Source: Devosia sp. MC521
Lineage (GTDB): Bacteria; Pseudomonadota; Alphaproteobacteria; Rhizobiales; Devosiaceae
Reading direction: 5' to 3'
DNA length: 64,000 nucleotides
NCBI RefSeq assembly: GCF_014127105.1
Contig: NZ_CP059902.1
Location: 1,459,001 to 1,523,000 of the forward strand
In this document: in pieces, positions 27,829-35,970 of the stretch
How positions within the stretch are numbered: the first letter of the stretch is position 1
How the letters are laid out: every line of letters begins with the position of its first letter
Made by a program: the position numbers and the translations under genes
The notes under the pieces: generated by a model
Told to the model about the DNA's origin: nothing
Seen by the model: the letters and a program-made list of their open reading frames with translations, nothing else
Database searches by the model: none

Positions 27829-28800
27829 ATGTATTATCTGCGCACGACACTGCAGTATCTGCTGACTTTGCTCGCGGCTCTCGCGGCGAACTTCTTCTTG
27901 CCCCGTTTGGCGCCCGGCGATCCCATCAACGCTCTGCTCGGCGCAGACGTCGTTGAGACCATGACCGAAGAGCAGGTGGCGCAGGTCGCGAGGGAACTTG
28001 GCATCCATGATGCCCTCCACGTGCAGTTCTGGAACTATCTCACCGGCATTTTCACCGGCGATTTCGGCATGTCGATCAAGCTGGGCATGCCCGTCTGGGA
28101 TGCCCTCATCCAGAAGCTCCCGTGGACGCTACTGCTGATGGGTTTTGCGCTGGTCATCTCGACTGTGCTCGGCACGGTTCTAGGCGTCATGTCCGCCTGG
28201 AAGCGCGGTGAAATTGCCGACATTGCAACCATGGGCGGCGTGCTTTTCGTCGGTTCACTGCCGCCGTTCTGGCTGGCGATGATGCTCATCATTCTCTTCT
28301 CGACGACCCTTGGTTGGCTGCCATCCTACGGTGCTTACAAAGTGGGCACGTCCTTCCCGAGCCTGAATTGGTTCCAAGGGGTGGGGCTGCGGTTGATTAT
28401 GCCTGTGCTGGCTCTCGCCATTGTCCAAACCACCTCCGTCCTCCTGATTGCCCGCTCCTCCATGCAGATGGCGCTTGATCAGGATTACATCATGTTCGCC
28501 CGCGCCAAGGGCGTGTCCGAGGGCAAGATCTTCTTCAAGCACGCGTTCCGCAATGCGCTGCTGCCACTCTACACCCACACCATGATGGGTCTTGGCGCCC
28601 TCATTGGCGGCTCGCTCATCATCGAGACCGTGTTCTCCTATCCCGGTCTCGGCGGTCTCATCGTTCAAGGCGTCAACTCGCGCGACTATCCGCTTTTGCA
28701 GGGCCTGTTCGTCATCACCACGATTTCGATCATCGCCGCGAACTTTGTCACCGACCTTCTCTATCCCCTGATTGACCCGCGCACGCGGCGGGCGGGTTAA
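27829..28800 (+). CDS. ABC permease, DppB type
   Basis: An inner-membrane subunit of 323 residues with an N-terminal helix, the PGDP motif (LAPGDPINALLG), a periplasmic segment and five further helices. The EAA-type cytoplasmic loop for ATPase contact is DYIMFARAKGVSEGKIFFKHAFRN (shown by ARAKGVSEGKI). The ATG at 27829 is chosen over a TTG in the hairpin tail. Partner of the fused protein that follows 4 bp later. Confidence 0.9.
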   Translation: MYYLRTTLQYLLTLLAALAANFFLPRLAPGDPINALLGADVVETMTEEQVAQVARELGIHDALHVQFWNYLTGIFTGDFGMSIKLGMPVWDALIQKLPWTLLLMGFALVISTVLGTVLGVMSAWKRGEIADIATMGGVLFVGSLPPFWLAMMLIILFSTTLGWLPSYGAYKVGTSFPSLNWFQGVGLRLIMPVLALAIVQTTSVLLIARSSMQMALDQDYIMFARAKGVSEGKIFFKHAFRNALLPLYTHTMMGLGALIGGSLIIETVFSYPGLGGLIVQGVNSRDYPLLQGLFVITTISIIAANFVTDLLYPLIDPRTRRAG

Positions 28801-28804
28801 GTCC

Positions 28805-31306
28805 ATGTCGACAGCACACTATTCCAATACCAGACGCGTCATCGCGCCGTTCTCGACGGCCACCGGCAAGGTGCAATGGCTGGGCATCACCATGCTGGGC
28901 ATCATTGTCCTGCTCGCGGTCATGGCGCCGCTTTTTGCGGGCTATCTGCCGCGCGCCCTAAGCTGCGCGCCATTCGAAACGCCGAGCGCCGCCCATATTC
29001 TGGGCTGTGACGACGCTGGCTACGACATCTGGTCCCAGCTGCTCTATGGCGCGCGCGTCTCTCTCATTGTCGGGCTCTCGGTTGCCACGGTCTCGACCGT
29101 GATTGCCACCGCCGTTGCCATTCTCGTTGGCTATCATGGCGGCTGGGTTGATCGCCTCGTCATGCGGTTCATCGACGTGGTGCAAGCCATGCCGTTCATG
29201 CCGCTGGTCATCGTTCTGGGCGTCTATTTCGGGGCCTCCATCCAGACACAGATCATCGTGATCGCGCTGGTCATGTGGGCGAGCCCGGTGCGTGAGCTGC
29301 GCGCGCAAATTTTGTCTATCCGTTCAGCCGGTTACGTCGAAGCGTCCATTGCTATGGGGGCAGGGGGCTGGTTCGTCGGTCTCAAGCATATCCTGCCAGA
29401 GATTGCGCCTGTCATTGTGCCGCAGTTTGTGCGCATCGCCCTTGCGGCGATCATGGTCGAAACCTCGCTGAGCTTTTTGGGCTTGGGCGATCCCCTGCAA
29501 AACTCTTGGGGGTCGATCCTCTTCCACGCCAATGCGCGCGCCGCTTTCCTCACCGGAACTTGGATCTATTGGATCTTGCCGCCCGGCATAGCCGTCTCGC
29601 TCACCGTTTTGGCTCTGGCCTTTATCGGCTTTGGCTATGACGCCTCGCTCGCGCCGCGCATCAAGGTCAAAAAGCAGGCCCTGCCTCTAGCGCCAGCTCA
29701 TGCTGCGCCGCAGTCTGGCGCGGCCCTGTCTGCTCAGGGATTGACCATTGTTTACGACACTGAGTTTGGCACCAACACCGCCGTAAAAGCCTGTGATCTG
29801 ACCCTTCATAAGGGTGAGCTTTTGGGCCTTGTCGGCGAGTCCGGTTCCGGCAAAACCACACTCTCGCTCGCCATCCTGCGTCTCCTGCGCCATCCGGCCC
29901 GTGTCACGCACGGCGCGGTCTGGCTTGGTGACGATGATCTGCTGGCAAAAGACGCCGAAGAGCTTCGTGCGCTGCGGGGGCGCAAGATCGCCCTTATCCC
30001 TCAGAGTGCCATGAACGCACTCAATCCCGTGCTCACCATTGGTGCGCAGATCGAGGAAGCTCTTGAGCGTGGCGATAAGCTGCCCAGCGACCAAAAATCC
30101 GCCAAGGTGAACGAGTGGCTGGGCAAGGTTGGCCTCCAAACCAAGCACGCCAACAGCTACGCCCATGCCCTCTCTGGCGGTATGCGTCAGCGTGCCGTCA
30201 TCGCTATTGCCCTGTGCAACACGCCCGAGGTGGTGATCGCCGATGAGCCGACCACTGGCCTTGATGTGCTGGTGCAGGAAGAGATCATGCAACTTCTGCT
30301 AAATCTCCGCCAAAGCCTTGATTTATCTATTCTTTTCGTCACTCATAATCTCCCCTTGATCGCGCGCCATGCCGATCGTTTGGCGGTTATGTATCAGGGC
30401 GAATTGGTCGATCTCGGCGCGCCAGAAAGCCTGCGCACGGCGGCTCTTCATGCTCATACGCGGGCGCTTTTTGACAACCTCCCAGAGATCGACGACCCAA
30501 AACTTTGGCCGCAGGGCGTGCCGAATGGCGATCCCGTCATTGCCTTTACCGGCGTGACGAAAACCTATTACCCAAATTCGGTTTTGGGCCTCAATCTCGG
30601 CGCACCGCACAAAGCGCTAAACGATGTGTCCTTCACCCTGCGTACCGGCGAAAAGCTTGGGCTGGTTGGGGGCAGTGGGGCGGGTAAATCGACCCTTGCC
30701 CGTTTGGTCATGGGCATGATCAAGCCCGATAGCGGCGCGATTGCCTATAACGGTGCTCCGCTTGGTGCTGGTCGTACCGCCCGTAAAACCATGGCGCGCG
30801 CCGTCCATATGGTGTTCCAGGACCCGTACCAGTCCATCCGCAATCGCATGTCCATTCGCGACATTATCGCCGAACCGCTGCGCATCCACGGGGAACGCGA
30901 CGATGGCGTTATCGCGCGCAAGGTTGCGGCAGCACTAGCGGCAGTACGTCTACCGTCCGATGGGCATTTCATGTCCCGTCGCCCGGTTCAGCTCTCTGGC
31001 GGACAACGCCAGCGTGTCGCCTTCGCCCGAGCATTGGTTTGTGACCCCAAGGTGATCATCGCCGACGAGCCAACCTCAATGCTTGATCAATCCGTGCGCA
31101 TGGAAATCGTGCAGTTGATGGAAGACCTTCGCCGCGAATACGGCACAGCGTTCCTCTTCATCACCCACGACATCGCCTTGGCACGCCACTTCTGCGACCG
31201 GCTCATAGTGTTGAGCGAAGGCCGTATCGTTGAGCACGGGGATGCGGACGCTGTCGTCCAAACCCCACAACATGACTACACGCGCAAGCTGATCGCAGCG
31301 GCCTGA
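28805..31306 (+). CDS. Fused ABC permease plus two ATPase domains (DppC-DppD-DppF type)
   Basis: One 833-residue chain holds three components that are normally separate. Residues 1-285 are a DppC-type permease with the EAA loop near SAGYVEASIAMGAGG. Residues 300-560 are a first ATPase (GESGSGKTT, LSGGMRQRAV, DEPTTGLD). Residues 580-833 are a second ATPase (GGSGAGKST, LSGGQRQRVAFARAL, DEPTSMLD). A linker rich in A and P follows the last membrane helix. All ATPase motifs are intact, so the fusion appears functional. The frame shows no break that would suggest a sequencing error. Confidence 0.9.
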   Translation: MSTAHYSNTRRVIAPFSTATGKVQWLGITMLGIIVLLAVMAPLFAGYLPRALSCAPFETPSAAHILGCDDAGYDIWSQLLYGARVSLIVGLSVATVSTVIATAVAILVGYHGGWVDRLVMRFIDVVQAMPFMPLVIVLGVYFGASIQTQIIVIALVMWASPVRELRAQILSIRSAGYVEASIAMGAGGWFVGLKHILPEIAPVIVPQFVRIALAAIMVETSLSFLGLGDPLQNSWGSILFHANARAAFLTGTWIYWILPPGIAVSLTVLALAFIGFGYDASLAPRIKVKKQALPLAPAHAAPQSGAALSAQGLTIVYDTEFGTNTAVKACDLTLHKGELLGLVGESGSGKTTLSLAILRLLRHPARVTHGAVWLGDDDLLAKDAEELRALRGRKIALIPQSAMNALNPVLTIGAQIEEALERGDKLPSDQKSAKVNEWLGKVGLQTKHANSYAHALSGGMRQRAVIAIALCNTPEVVIADEPTTGLDVLVQEEIMQLLLNLRQSLDLSILFVTHNLPLIARHADRLAVMYQGELVDLGAPESLRTAALHAHTRALFDNLPEIDDPKLWPQGVPNGDPVIAFTGVTKTYYPNSVLGLNLGAPHKALNDVSFTLRTGEKLGLVGGSGAGKSTLARLVMGMIKPDSGAIAYNGAPLGAGRTARKTMARAVHMVFQDPYQSIRNRMSIRDIIAEPLRIHGERDDGVIARKVAAALAAVRLPSDGHFMSRRPVQLSGGQRQRVAFARALVCDPKVIIADEPTSMLDQSVRMEIVQLMEDLRREYGTAFLFITHDIALARHFCDRLIVLSEGRIVEHGDADAVVQTPQHDYTRKLIAAA

Positions 31307-31323
31307 CGCACAGAAAGACAAAG

Positions 31324-31944
31324 ATGAGCGGACGTTTTCTCTATTTGCAGAATAGTTACGGTGGCCCCCCGCCTGCGCTTTTGCGTGTCGCAGACCACAC
31401 TCTTGATATCTACCAGCAGTACGACACAGACCGGCTCGATTGGTCAGTCTACGATGCAGTCATCATTTCCATGAGCGCCGATCAGCTTCACCTTGTGGAG
31501 ATTACGGCGAAGCTGCAGGCCTACCTCAATGGCGGCGGCACGCTGGTCATCAATGGTCACGTGGCGCGCCCGTTCTTGCCCGAATTGCAGCGCTACGAGC
31601 CGATGGAAAAGCGCGGCAAAGCCGAGCTGGTCATTCATCGCGAAACCGAGCACCCAATGTTTGCCTCCGTCACTGCCGAACAGCTCACCCTGCGCAAGGG
31701 CGTTGCTGGCTTTTATGGACGAGGCACCAATCCTGCTCCCGCAGGCGCGACAGTCATTCACTCGGTTGGCCCTGATCATGTAGCCGTCGATTGGCTCTAC
31801 GAGCGTCCCGAAGGCGGTCGCATCTTCGTCCACTCGGGCGTCGAGCTCTGGGCGGTTCTGATGCTGGAAGGTCCCGAGCAGGGCATACCTGTCATTCAAG
31901 CCATTTTCGATTGGTTGGCGCAAACCTCGCAGGTGGCAGCATGA
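31324..31944 (+). CDS. Unrecognised GATase/ThuA-like protein, family A copy 1
   Basis: 206 residues with no signal peptide or membrane segment. The first half alternates strand and helix in flavodoxin/GATase style and reaches GGGTLVINGHVARPF (about residues 74-88), as in ThuA-like and class I glutamine-amidotransferase-like proteins; no nucleophile cysteine is seen in it. The second half carries KGVAGFYGRGTNPAP, GPD, DW and GGRIFVHSG, all shared with the copy at 33150. Its stop overlaps the next start by 4 bp (ATGA). Function unknown; conserved glycine, histidine and aspartate residues suggest a ligand pocket. Confidence 0.7.
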   Translation: MSGRFLYLQNSYGGPPPALLRVADHTLDIYQQYDTDRLDWSVYDAVIISMSADQLHLVEITAKLQAYLNGGGTLVINGHVARPFLPELQRYEPMEKRGKAELVIHRETEHPMFASVTAEQLTLRKGVAGFYGRGTNPAPAGATVIHSVGPDHVAVDWLYERPEGGRIFVHSGVELWAVLMLEGPEQGIPVIQAIFDWLAQTSQVAA

Positions 31945-32594
31945 GCACAGTTTTGAAGCCTATTGTTGCCGTTATCGACGGCGGCCAGCACTATCATCAT
32001 GACGCGATCACCCGGGAGCCATTTGCCTCCTATTTCGACCACATCATCTATCTGCGCGATGTCGCCAAAACCGATCTCACCCAGTTCGATATCGTCATCA
32101 TTCCTTGCCGCACCAATGCCTATTATCTGGCGCCTCTGAGCCGTCAGTTCCAGGCCTTCATGCGCAATGGTGGCACCCTTGTTGCCATGGGCGAGACCTT
32201 CCCCAATACATGGCTGCCCAATATTGGCCTGCGCGAAATGCCGACCAACTTCTGGTGGTGGCTGACCCCCGGTGCCGATCTTGGCTTGCGCATGAGTGAT
32301 CCCGATCACGTGGTCTGCGATTACCTCAAAAAAGAAGACGTCACCTTCCATCTCCACGGCGCTTTCGAGCCGCTGCATGAAAACCAGAAATCTCTGGTCG
32401 AGACAGCCGAAGGTGAGTGCCAGATGTTCGAGGACGAGGTGTCCTATGCGCCAGGTCGCTTGATCGCCACGACGCTCGATCCATTCTTCCATCACGGCGC
32501 GTTCTTCATGCCTGCAACCACCCGCATGTTGGCCGGTATGTTGCCTTGGCTGATCGATACCGAAGCCGAGCGAAAGGCTGCTCTGGCCGAATGA
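31941..32594 (+). CDS. Unrecognised GATase/ThuA-like protein, family B copy 1
   Basis: 217 residues, cytoplasmic. A Rossmann-like start (PIVAVIDGGQHYHHD) leads to FDIVIIPCRTN, GGTLVAMGE and then the signature PTNFWWWLTPGADLG. Later come HLHGAF, LDPFFHHG and FMPATTRML. All of these recur in the copy at 33767. The Cys in IPCRT and several His are conserved between copies and may be catalytic or bind metal. The true start is the ATG overlapping the previous stop. Likely a partner of the preceding protein. Confidence 0.7.
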   Translation: MSTVLKPIVAVIDGGQHYHHDAITREPFASYFDHIIYLRDVAKTDLTQFDIVIIPCRTNAYYLAPLSRQFQAFMRNGGTLVAMGETFPNTWLPNIGLREMPTNFWWWLTPGADLGLRMSDPDHVVCDYLKKEDVTFHLHGAFEPLHENQKSLVETAEGECQMFEDEVSYAPGRLIATTLDPFFHHGAFFMPATTRMLAGMLPWLIDTEAERKAALAE

Positions 32595-33115
32595 GTACTG
32601 CAGATTTGGAGGCCGCTCCGGCGGCCGTTCCTCCGCGGCAGGCGTTCTTGAACGCCATGTCGCAATTCGCCAATTCGGTTTGCATCGTGGCCACGGACGG
32701 TTCCGCTGGCCGCGATGGCACCTGCGTTTCGTCCATGACATCAGTCGCCGCCGATGGCGACAAGCCGACACTCCTGATCTGTCTCAACGAAAAGAGCCGG
32801 GTGACGCCAAAACTACTCACCAATGGGCGGTTTAGCGTCAATCTCCTTACCGCGAGCGAGCAGGGGATTGCTGACCTCTTTGCCGGTCGCTGCGGCGGCG
32901 TTGCCGAGGGATGGTTTGACGATCCGCGCTGGATGCTGGGAGAGACCGGCTTGCCAGTCCTCAACCCAGCCCTCGCCAGCTTTGAGTGCTCGGTCTTCCA
33001 GACCAGTTTCGTGGGCACGCACCACATCATCATTGGCGCCGTTGAGGCGGTTTACACCACCCAGAGTGGCACACCGCTCATCCATTCGCAGCGCCTCTAT
33101 CGCTACCTCGCTTAG
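32591..33115 (+). CDS. Flavin reductase (FMN-binding split-barrel family)
   Basis: 174 residues of the HpaC/NtaB-like group, which use NAD(P)H to make reduced FMN or FAD for a partner monooxygenase. The pattern FANSVCIVATDG, the CVSSMTSVAADGDKPTLLICLN region and the late HHIIIGAVEAV segment are typical. The start overlaps the previous stop by 4 bp. No luciferase-like or other flavin monooxygenase is encoded nearby, so its reduced flavin must serve another operon product or a distant partner. Confidence 0.85.
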   Translation: MSTADLEAAPAAVPPRQAFLNAMSQFANSVCIVATDGSAGRDGTCVSSMTSVAADGDKPTLLICLNEKSRVTPKLLTNGRFSVNLLTASEQGIADLFAGRCGGVAEGWFDDPRWMLGETGLPVLNPALASFECSVFQTSFVGTHHIIIGAVEAVYTTQSGTPLIHSQRLYRYLA

Positions 33116-33149
33116 GCGAAAACCTGTACGTTGAAGGGTACACAGAACG

Positions 33150-33767
33150 ATGACTGAACCGACAAGCGGCAAACTGCTGCTGATCCATTCGCACTACGGC
33201 ACACCGCCGGGCCTATTTGATTTGGCGATGCAGCGTGGCGACGCCATTATCGTGCGCGAGAAAGACCTCACACCTGAGCATTTCGCTCAGGCCAAGGGCT
33301 TGATCACCACCAGCCACATCGACCAGTTGAACTTCCTTGCTCTACGCCCGCATCTTGAGGCTTTCCTCGCGCGTGGCGGCAATTGGTTCTTCAATGGCCA
33401 CATCCTGCGCGAACTGGTTGGCGGGCTCAAAATCTACCAGCCGATCATCAAAGCCAAGCGTGCTGATCTGGTGCTCACGCGCATTAACGAACACCCAATT
33501 TTCGAGGGCGTCGATCAGCCTTCTTTTGAAGAAAACAAGGGCGTCGCAGGCTTCTATGGTCGCGGCCACAACCCGCTTCCCGAAGGCGGTCTCGTGGTCA
33601 ATGGCATTGGCCCAGACAACTTGCCGATCGATTGGGAATGGAGCCTCCCCACCGGTGGTCGCATCTTCAGCCACGCTGGCAATGACATTGGTGGCATGGG
33701 CGGACCGAACCCGAACCACGCCCTTGTCGCCCCCCGCATCATCGCTTGGACCATGGGAGAACTCTAA
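33150..33767 (+). CDS. Unrecognised GATase/ThuA-like protein, family A copy 2
   Basis: 205 residues, homologous to the product of 31324-31944. Shared lines include GGNWFFNGHILRE, ADLVLTRINEHPIFEGV, KGVAGFYGRGHNPLPEG, GIGPD, DW and GGRIFSHAGND. The N-terminal part is more divergent. It lies 34 bp after the flavin reductase and its stop overlaps the next start (TAATG). Function unknown. Confidence 0.7.
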   Translation: MTEPTSGKLLLIHSHYGTPPGLFDLAMQRGDAIIVREKDLTPEHFAQAKGLITTSHIDQLNFLALRPHLEAFLARGGNWFFNGHILRELVGGLKIYQPIIKAKRADLVLTRINEHPIFEGVDQPSFEENKGVAGFYGRGHNPLPEGGLVVNGIGPDNLPIDWEWSLPTGGRIFSHAGNDIGGMGGPNPNHALVAPRIIAWTMGEL

Positions 33768-34384
33768 TGGCCATTCTCGCCATCAATCCCGGCACTTACT
33801 ACCACCTCGAAAGTTTTGAAGCGCCCCGTTACGCGCAGTATTTCGATCAGCTCGTGCGCCCCGAAGATCTGCCGAACGTCGACCTCAACGCCTTCAATGT
33901 CGTGCTGATCCCGTGCCGCACACCAGCCGACCGCATGGAGCCGCTCAAGCAGCAATTGCTCGATTATCTCGATAAGGGCGGCACCATCATCGCCACCGGC
34001 GAGAGCGACAGCGAACTCTTCCTGCCCAATATCAGGGTCACCCCACAGCCGACCAATTTCTGGTGGTGGCTCACCCCCGGCGCAGACCTTGGCGTGCGCA
34101 TCGCCAAGCCTGAGCACAGCCTCTTCCAATATCTCACCCAGAAGGACATCACCTGGCATTTGCACGGCTGGTTCGATGTTCCCGAAGGCGCTGAAGTGCT
34201 CGCTGTCAACGAAAGCGGCAAGCCCATTCTCTATATCGACGAAGTGACCACCAAGGGCCGGATGATCATCACCTCGCTCGATCCCTTCTACCACCACGGC
34301 AGCCACTTCATGCCTGCCACCACCCGCTTCCTCGACGGCTTCTTGCCCTGGATGCGCGCTGAACTCGATCGGGACTGCCTCTAA
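33767..34384 (+). CDS. Unrecognised GATase/ThuA-like protein, family B copy 2
   Basis: 205 residues, homologous to the product of 31941-32594, with the same order of signatures: FNVVLIPCRT, GGTIIATGE, PTNFWWWLTPGADLG, HLHGWF, LDPFYHHG and FMPATTRFL. The start ATG shares one base with the preceding stop; a start 21 bp upstream is less likely. Together with family A copy 2 it repeats the A-B cassette. Function unknown. Confidence 0.7.
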   Translation: MAILAINPGTYYHLESFEAPRYAQYFDQLVRPEDLPNVDLNAFNVVLIPCRTPADRMEPLKQQLLDYLDKGGTIIATGESDSELFLPNIRVTPQPTNFWWWLTPGADLGVRIAKPEHSLFQYLTQKDITWHLHGWFDVPEGAEVLAVNESGKPILYIDEVTTKGRMIITSLDPFYHHGSHFMPATTRFLDGFLPWMRAELDRDCL

Positions 34385-34890
34385 TGACTGCCACAACTCT
34401 CACCGTTCTCGAAAACGGCAAGCCACTGACCTACACCTATGCCGATCTCATGGCCTATCACGGTCACGGCTTTTCCGGCGGCGTCGCCCACGGGTTCAAG
34501 GTGCTGGAGCGCTCGCTGCCACTCTTGGCCGATGGAGCAATCCCTGAGCGCCGCGAAATCTCCTTCCGCACCTCGTTCGGTGGTCCGGGCGGTCGCGATG
34601 CTTTGGAAATGGTCACCCGTTGCCTGACCGAAAATCGCCTCTCGATTGAGCCCGATCTGGCGCAGACCGAGCGCGGCTACACCATGGCCCGCTACGTTTG
34701 GCTGGTGAGCTATCGCGGCACCACGGTCAGCGTTCGTATCCGCGAAGGCATTGTCCGGGACGAGTTCATCGCCTTGGGCAAAAAGGCCAATCGCACGGAC
34801 GACGAAAATGCGCGTCTCGAATATCTAAAAAGCGAAATGGCGGAGCGGATTTTATCCCTCCGCGCCACCGAAGTTTACGAGACCTTCTAA
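34384..34890 (+). CDS. FmdE-like protein without the usual cysteines
   Basis: 168 residues, last gene of the operon, start overlapping the previous stop by one base. YHGHGFSGGVAHGFK resembles the HGHxCPGxxxG motif of FmdE-like proteins, and RDALEMVTRCL resembles DAIQxxTGCT. The first motif cysteine is replaced by phenylalanine-serine. FmdE-like proteins bind zinc or take part in one-carbon or molybdenum enzyme systems. The family call is an inference from these two motifs; the role is unknown. Confidence 0.5.
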   Translation: MTATTLTVLENGKPLTYTYADLMAYHGHGFSGGVAHGFKVLERSLPLLADGAIPERREISFRTSFGGPGGRDALEMVTRCLTENRLSIEPDLAQTERGYTMARYVWLVSYRGTTVSVRIREGIVRDEFIALGKKANRTDDENARLEYLKSEMAERILSLRATEVYETF

Positions 34891-34916
34891 GCCTAGCCGA
34901 CCAACACGGTGATCAT

Positions 34917-34952
34917 CAGGTGCAGTTCGCTCAAACGAACTGCACCTGTTTT
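34917..34952. terminator. Terminator of the 26063-34890 operon
   Basis: A perfect 13-bp stem CAGGTGCAGTTCG/CGAACTGCACCTG, 6-nt loop and TTTT. The convergent CorC-type gene ends 3 bp beyond. Confidence 0.9.
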
Positions 34953-34954
34953 GC

Positions 34955-35965
34955 TTACGCGGTGTGCGGCAACACGCGTTTGAGAATGTCGGCCATGGTG
35001 ACGACACCCAGAATACGGTCTGCTGCGGTGACGATAGCGAGTTGCTCGCCGTCCTTACGCATACGGGCCAGAGCTTCGTAGACCGATGTGTGCTCTGGCA
35101 AAGCCAGAACGTCACGCGCGAATTTGTCGGCTGGCGCCGACCCACCCTCGAGGAGAGTGTCGCGAACGTGCACAACCTTGGGCCCGGATGCGCCCTCGTC
35201 GAGCAGCAAAATCCGCATGTGTCCCGAAGTTTCGGCAAGCTTGCGCACCTCGGCAACACTGGCTTTAGGGCCAACCGAGACGGGCTTGCGACCCGGAGCG
35301 ATCAAATGGCTCACGGAAGCACTACCCAGATCGATCAGGCTCGAGAGCTGTTGTTGCACTTCCGTTTCCAGCACGCCCACTTTCGCCGAATGTTCAACGA
35401 GTTGACGGATGGTCGCCGCGTCCTGCCCACCGATAGCTGTGCTTTCGACAGGCTCAACGCCTGAGGCACGGACGAGAGAGTTGGCAATGCGGTTGATCAC
35501 GCCGAGCACAGGGCGCAGCGGCCAGATGTAGCTTTCAGCGGCCAGACCAATTGCAACGGCCGCCTTTTCAGGATGCGCAATCGCCCAGGACTTTGGTGCC
35601 ATTTCGCCAACAACCAGATGCAGGAAGGTGACGAAGAACAGCGACAGCAGGAATGCCGCGCTATCAGCCAGCCAGAATGGAGCACCGGCATTGAGCAGGA
35701 TAGGGCCGAGCGCCGCGTCTACGGCTGGCTTGGTGATCGCACCCAATGCGAATGTGCACAGGGTAATCCCAAGCTGCGCGCCCGCAAGCATGAGGGTCAA
35801 GTCGTTCATGCCGCGCAGCGCTGCGCGGGCCGAAGCACTCTGCGGGGCCATTTCTTCGAGCTGACGACGACGTGCGCCGATCAGTGCAAATTCGATGATC
35901 ACGAAGAAGGCGCTGAGAACGATGAGAGCGATAGTCGCTAGAATGACGAATGTTGGGTCTTTCAT
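34955..35965 (-). CDS. CNNM/CorC-type membrane protein, copy 2
   Basis: A member of the CNNM/HlyC-CorC family linked to Mg2+ and Co2+ efflux. 336 residues: a DUF21 membrane domain with about four helices (first 190 residues), then a CBS pair (for example HVRDTLLEGG and ILGVVTMADILKR). The C-terminal transporter-associated domain is absent, unlike its neighbour. The ATG at 35965 has a GGAG at 8-nt spacing; ATG 35971 and GTG 35974 are alternatives. It follows the paralogue directly and probably forms a pair with it. Confidence 0.85.
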   Translation of the reverse strand: MKDPTFVILATIALIVLSAFFVIIEFALIGARRRQLEEMAPQSASARAALRGMNDLTLMLAGAQLGITLCTFALGAITKPAVDAALGPILLNAGAPFWLADSAAFLLSLFFVTFLHLVVGEMAPKSWAIAHPEKAAVAIGLAAESYIWPLRPVLGVINRIANSLVRASGVEPVESTAIGGQDAATIRQLVEHSAKVGVLETEVQQQLSSLIDLGSASVSHLIAPGRKPVSVGPKASVAEVRKLAETSGHMRILLLDEGASGPKVVHVRDTLLEGGSAPADKFARDVLALPEHTSVYEALARMRKDGEQLAIVTAADRILGVVTMADILKRVLPHTA

Positions 35966-35970
35966 GGCCA

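Noticed and set aside
26108-27850. A 580-codon frame opposite the first binding-protein gene
   Set aside because: Antisense shadow; the plus-strand product has a signal peptide and family motifs.
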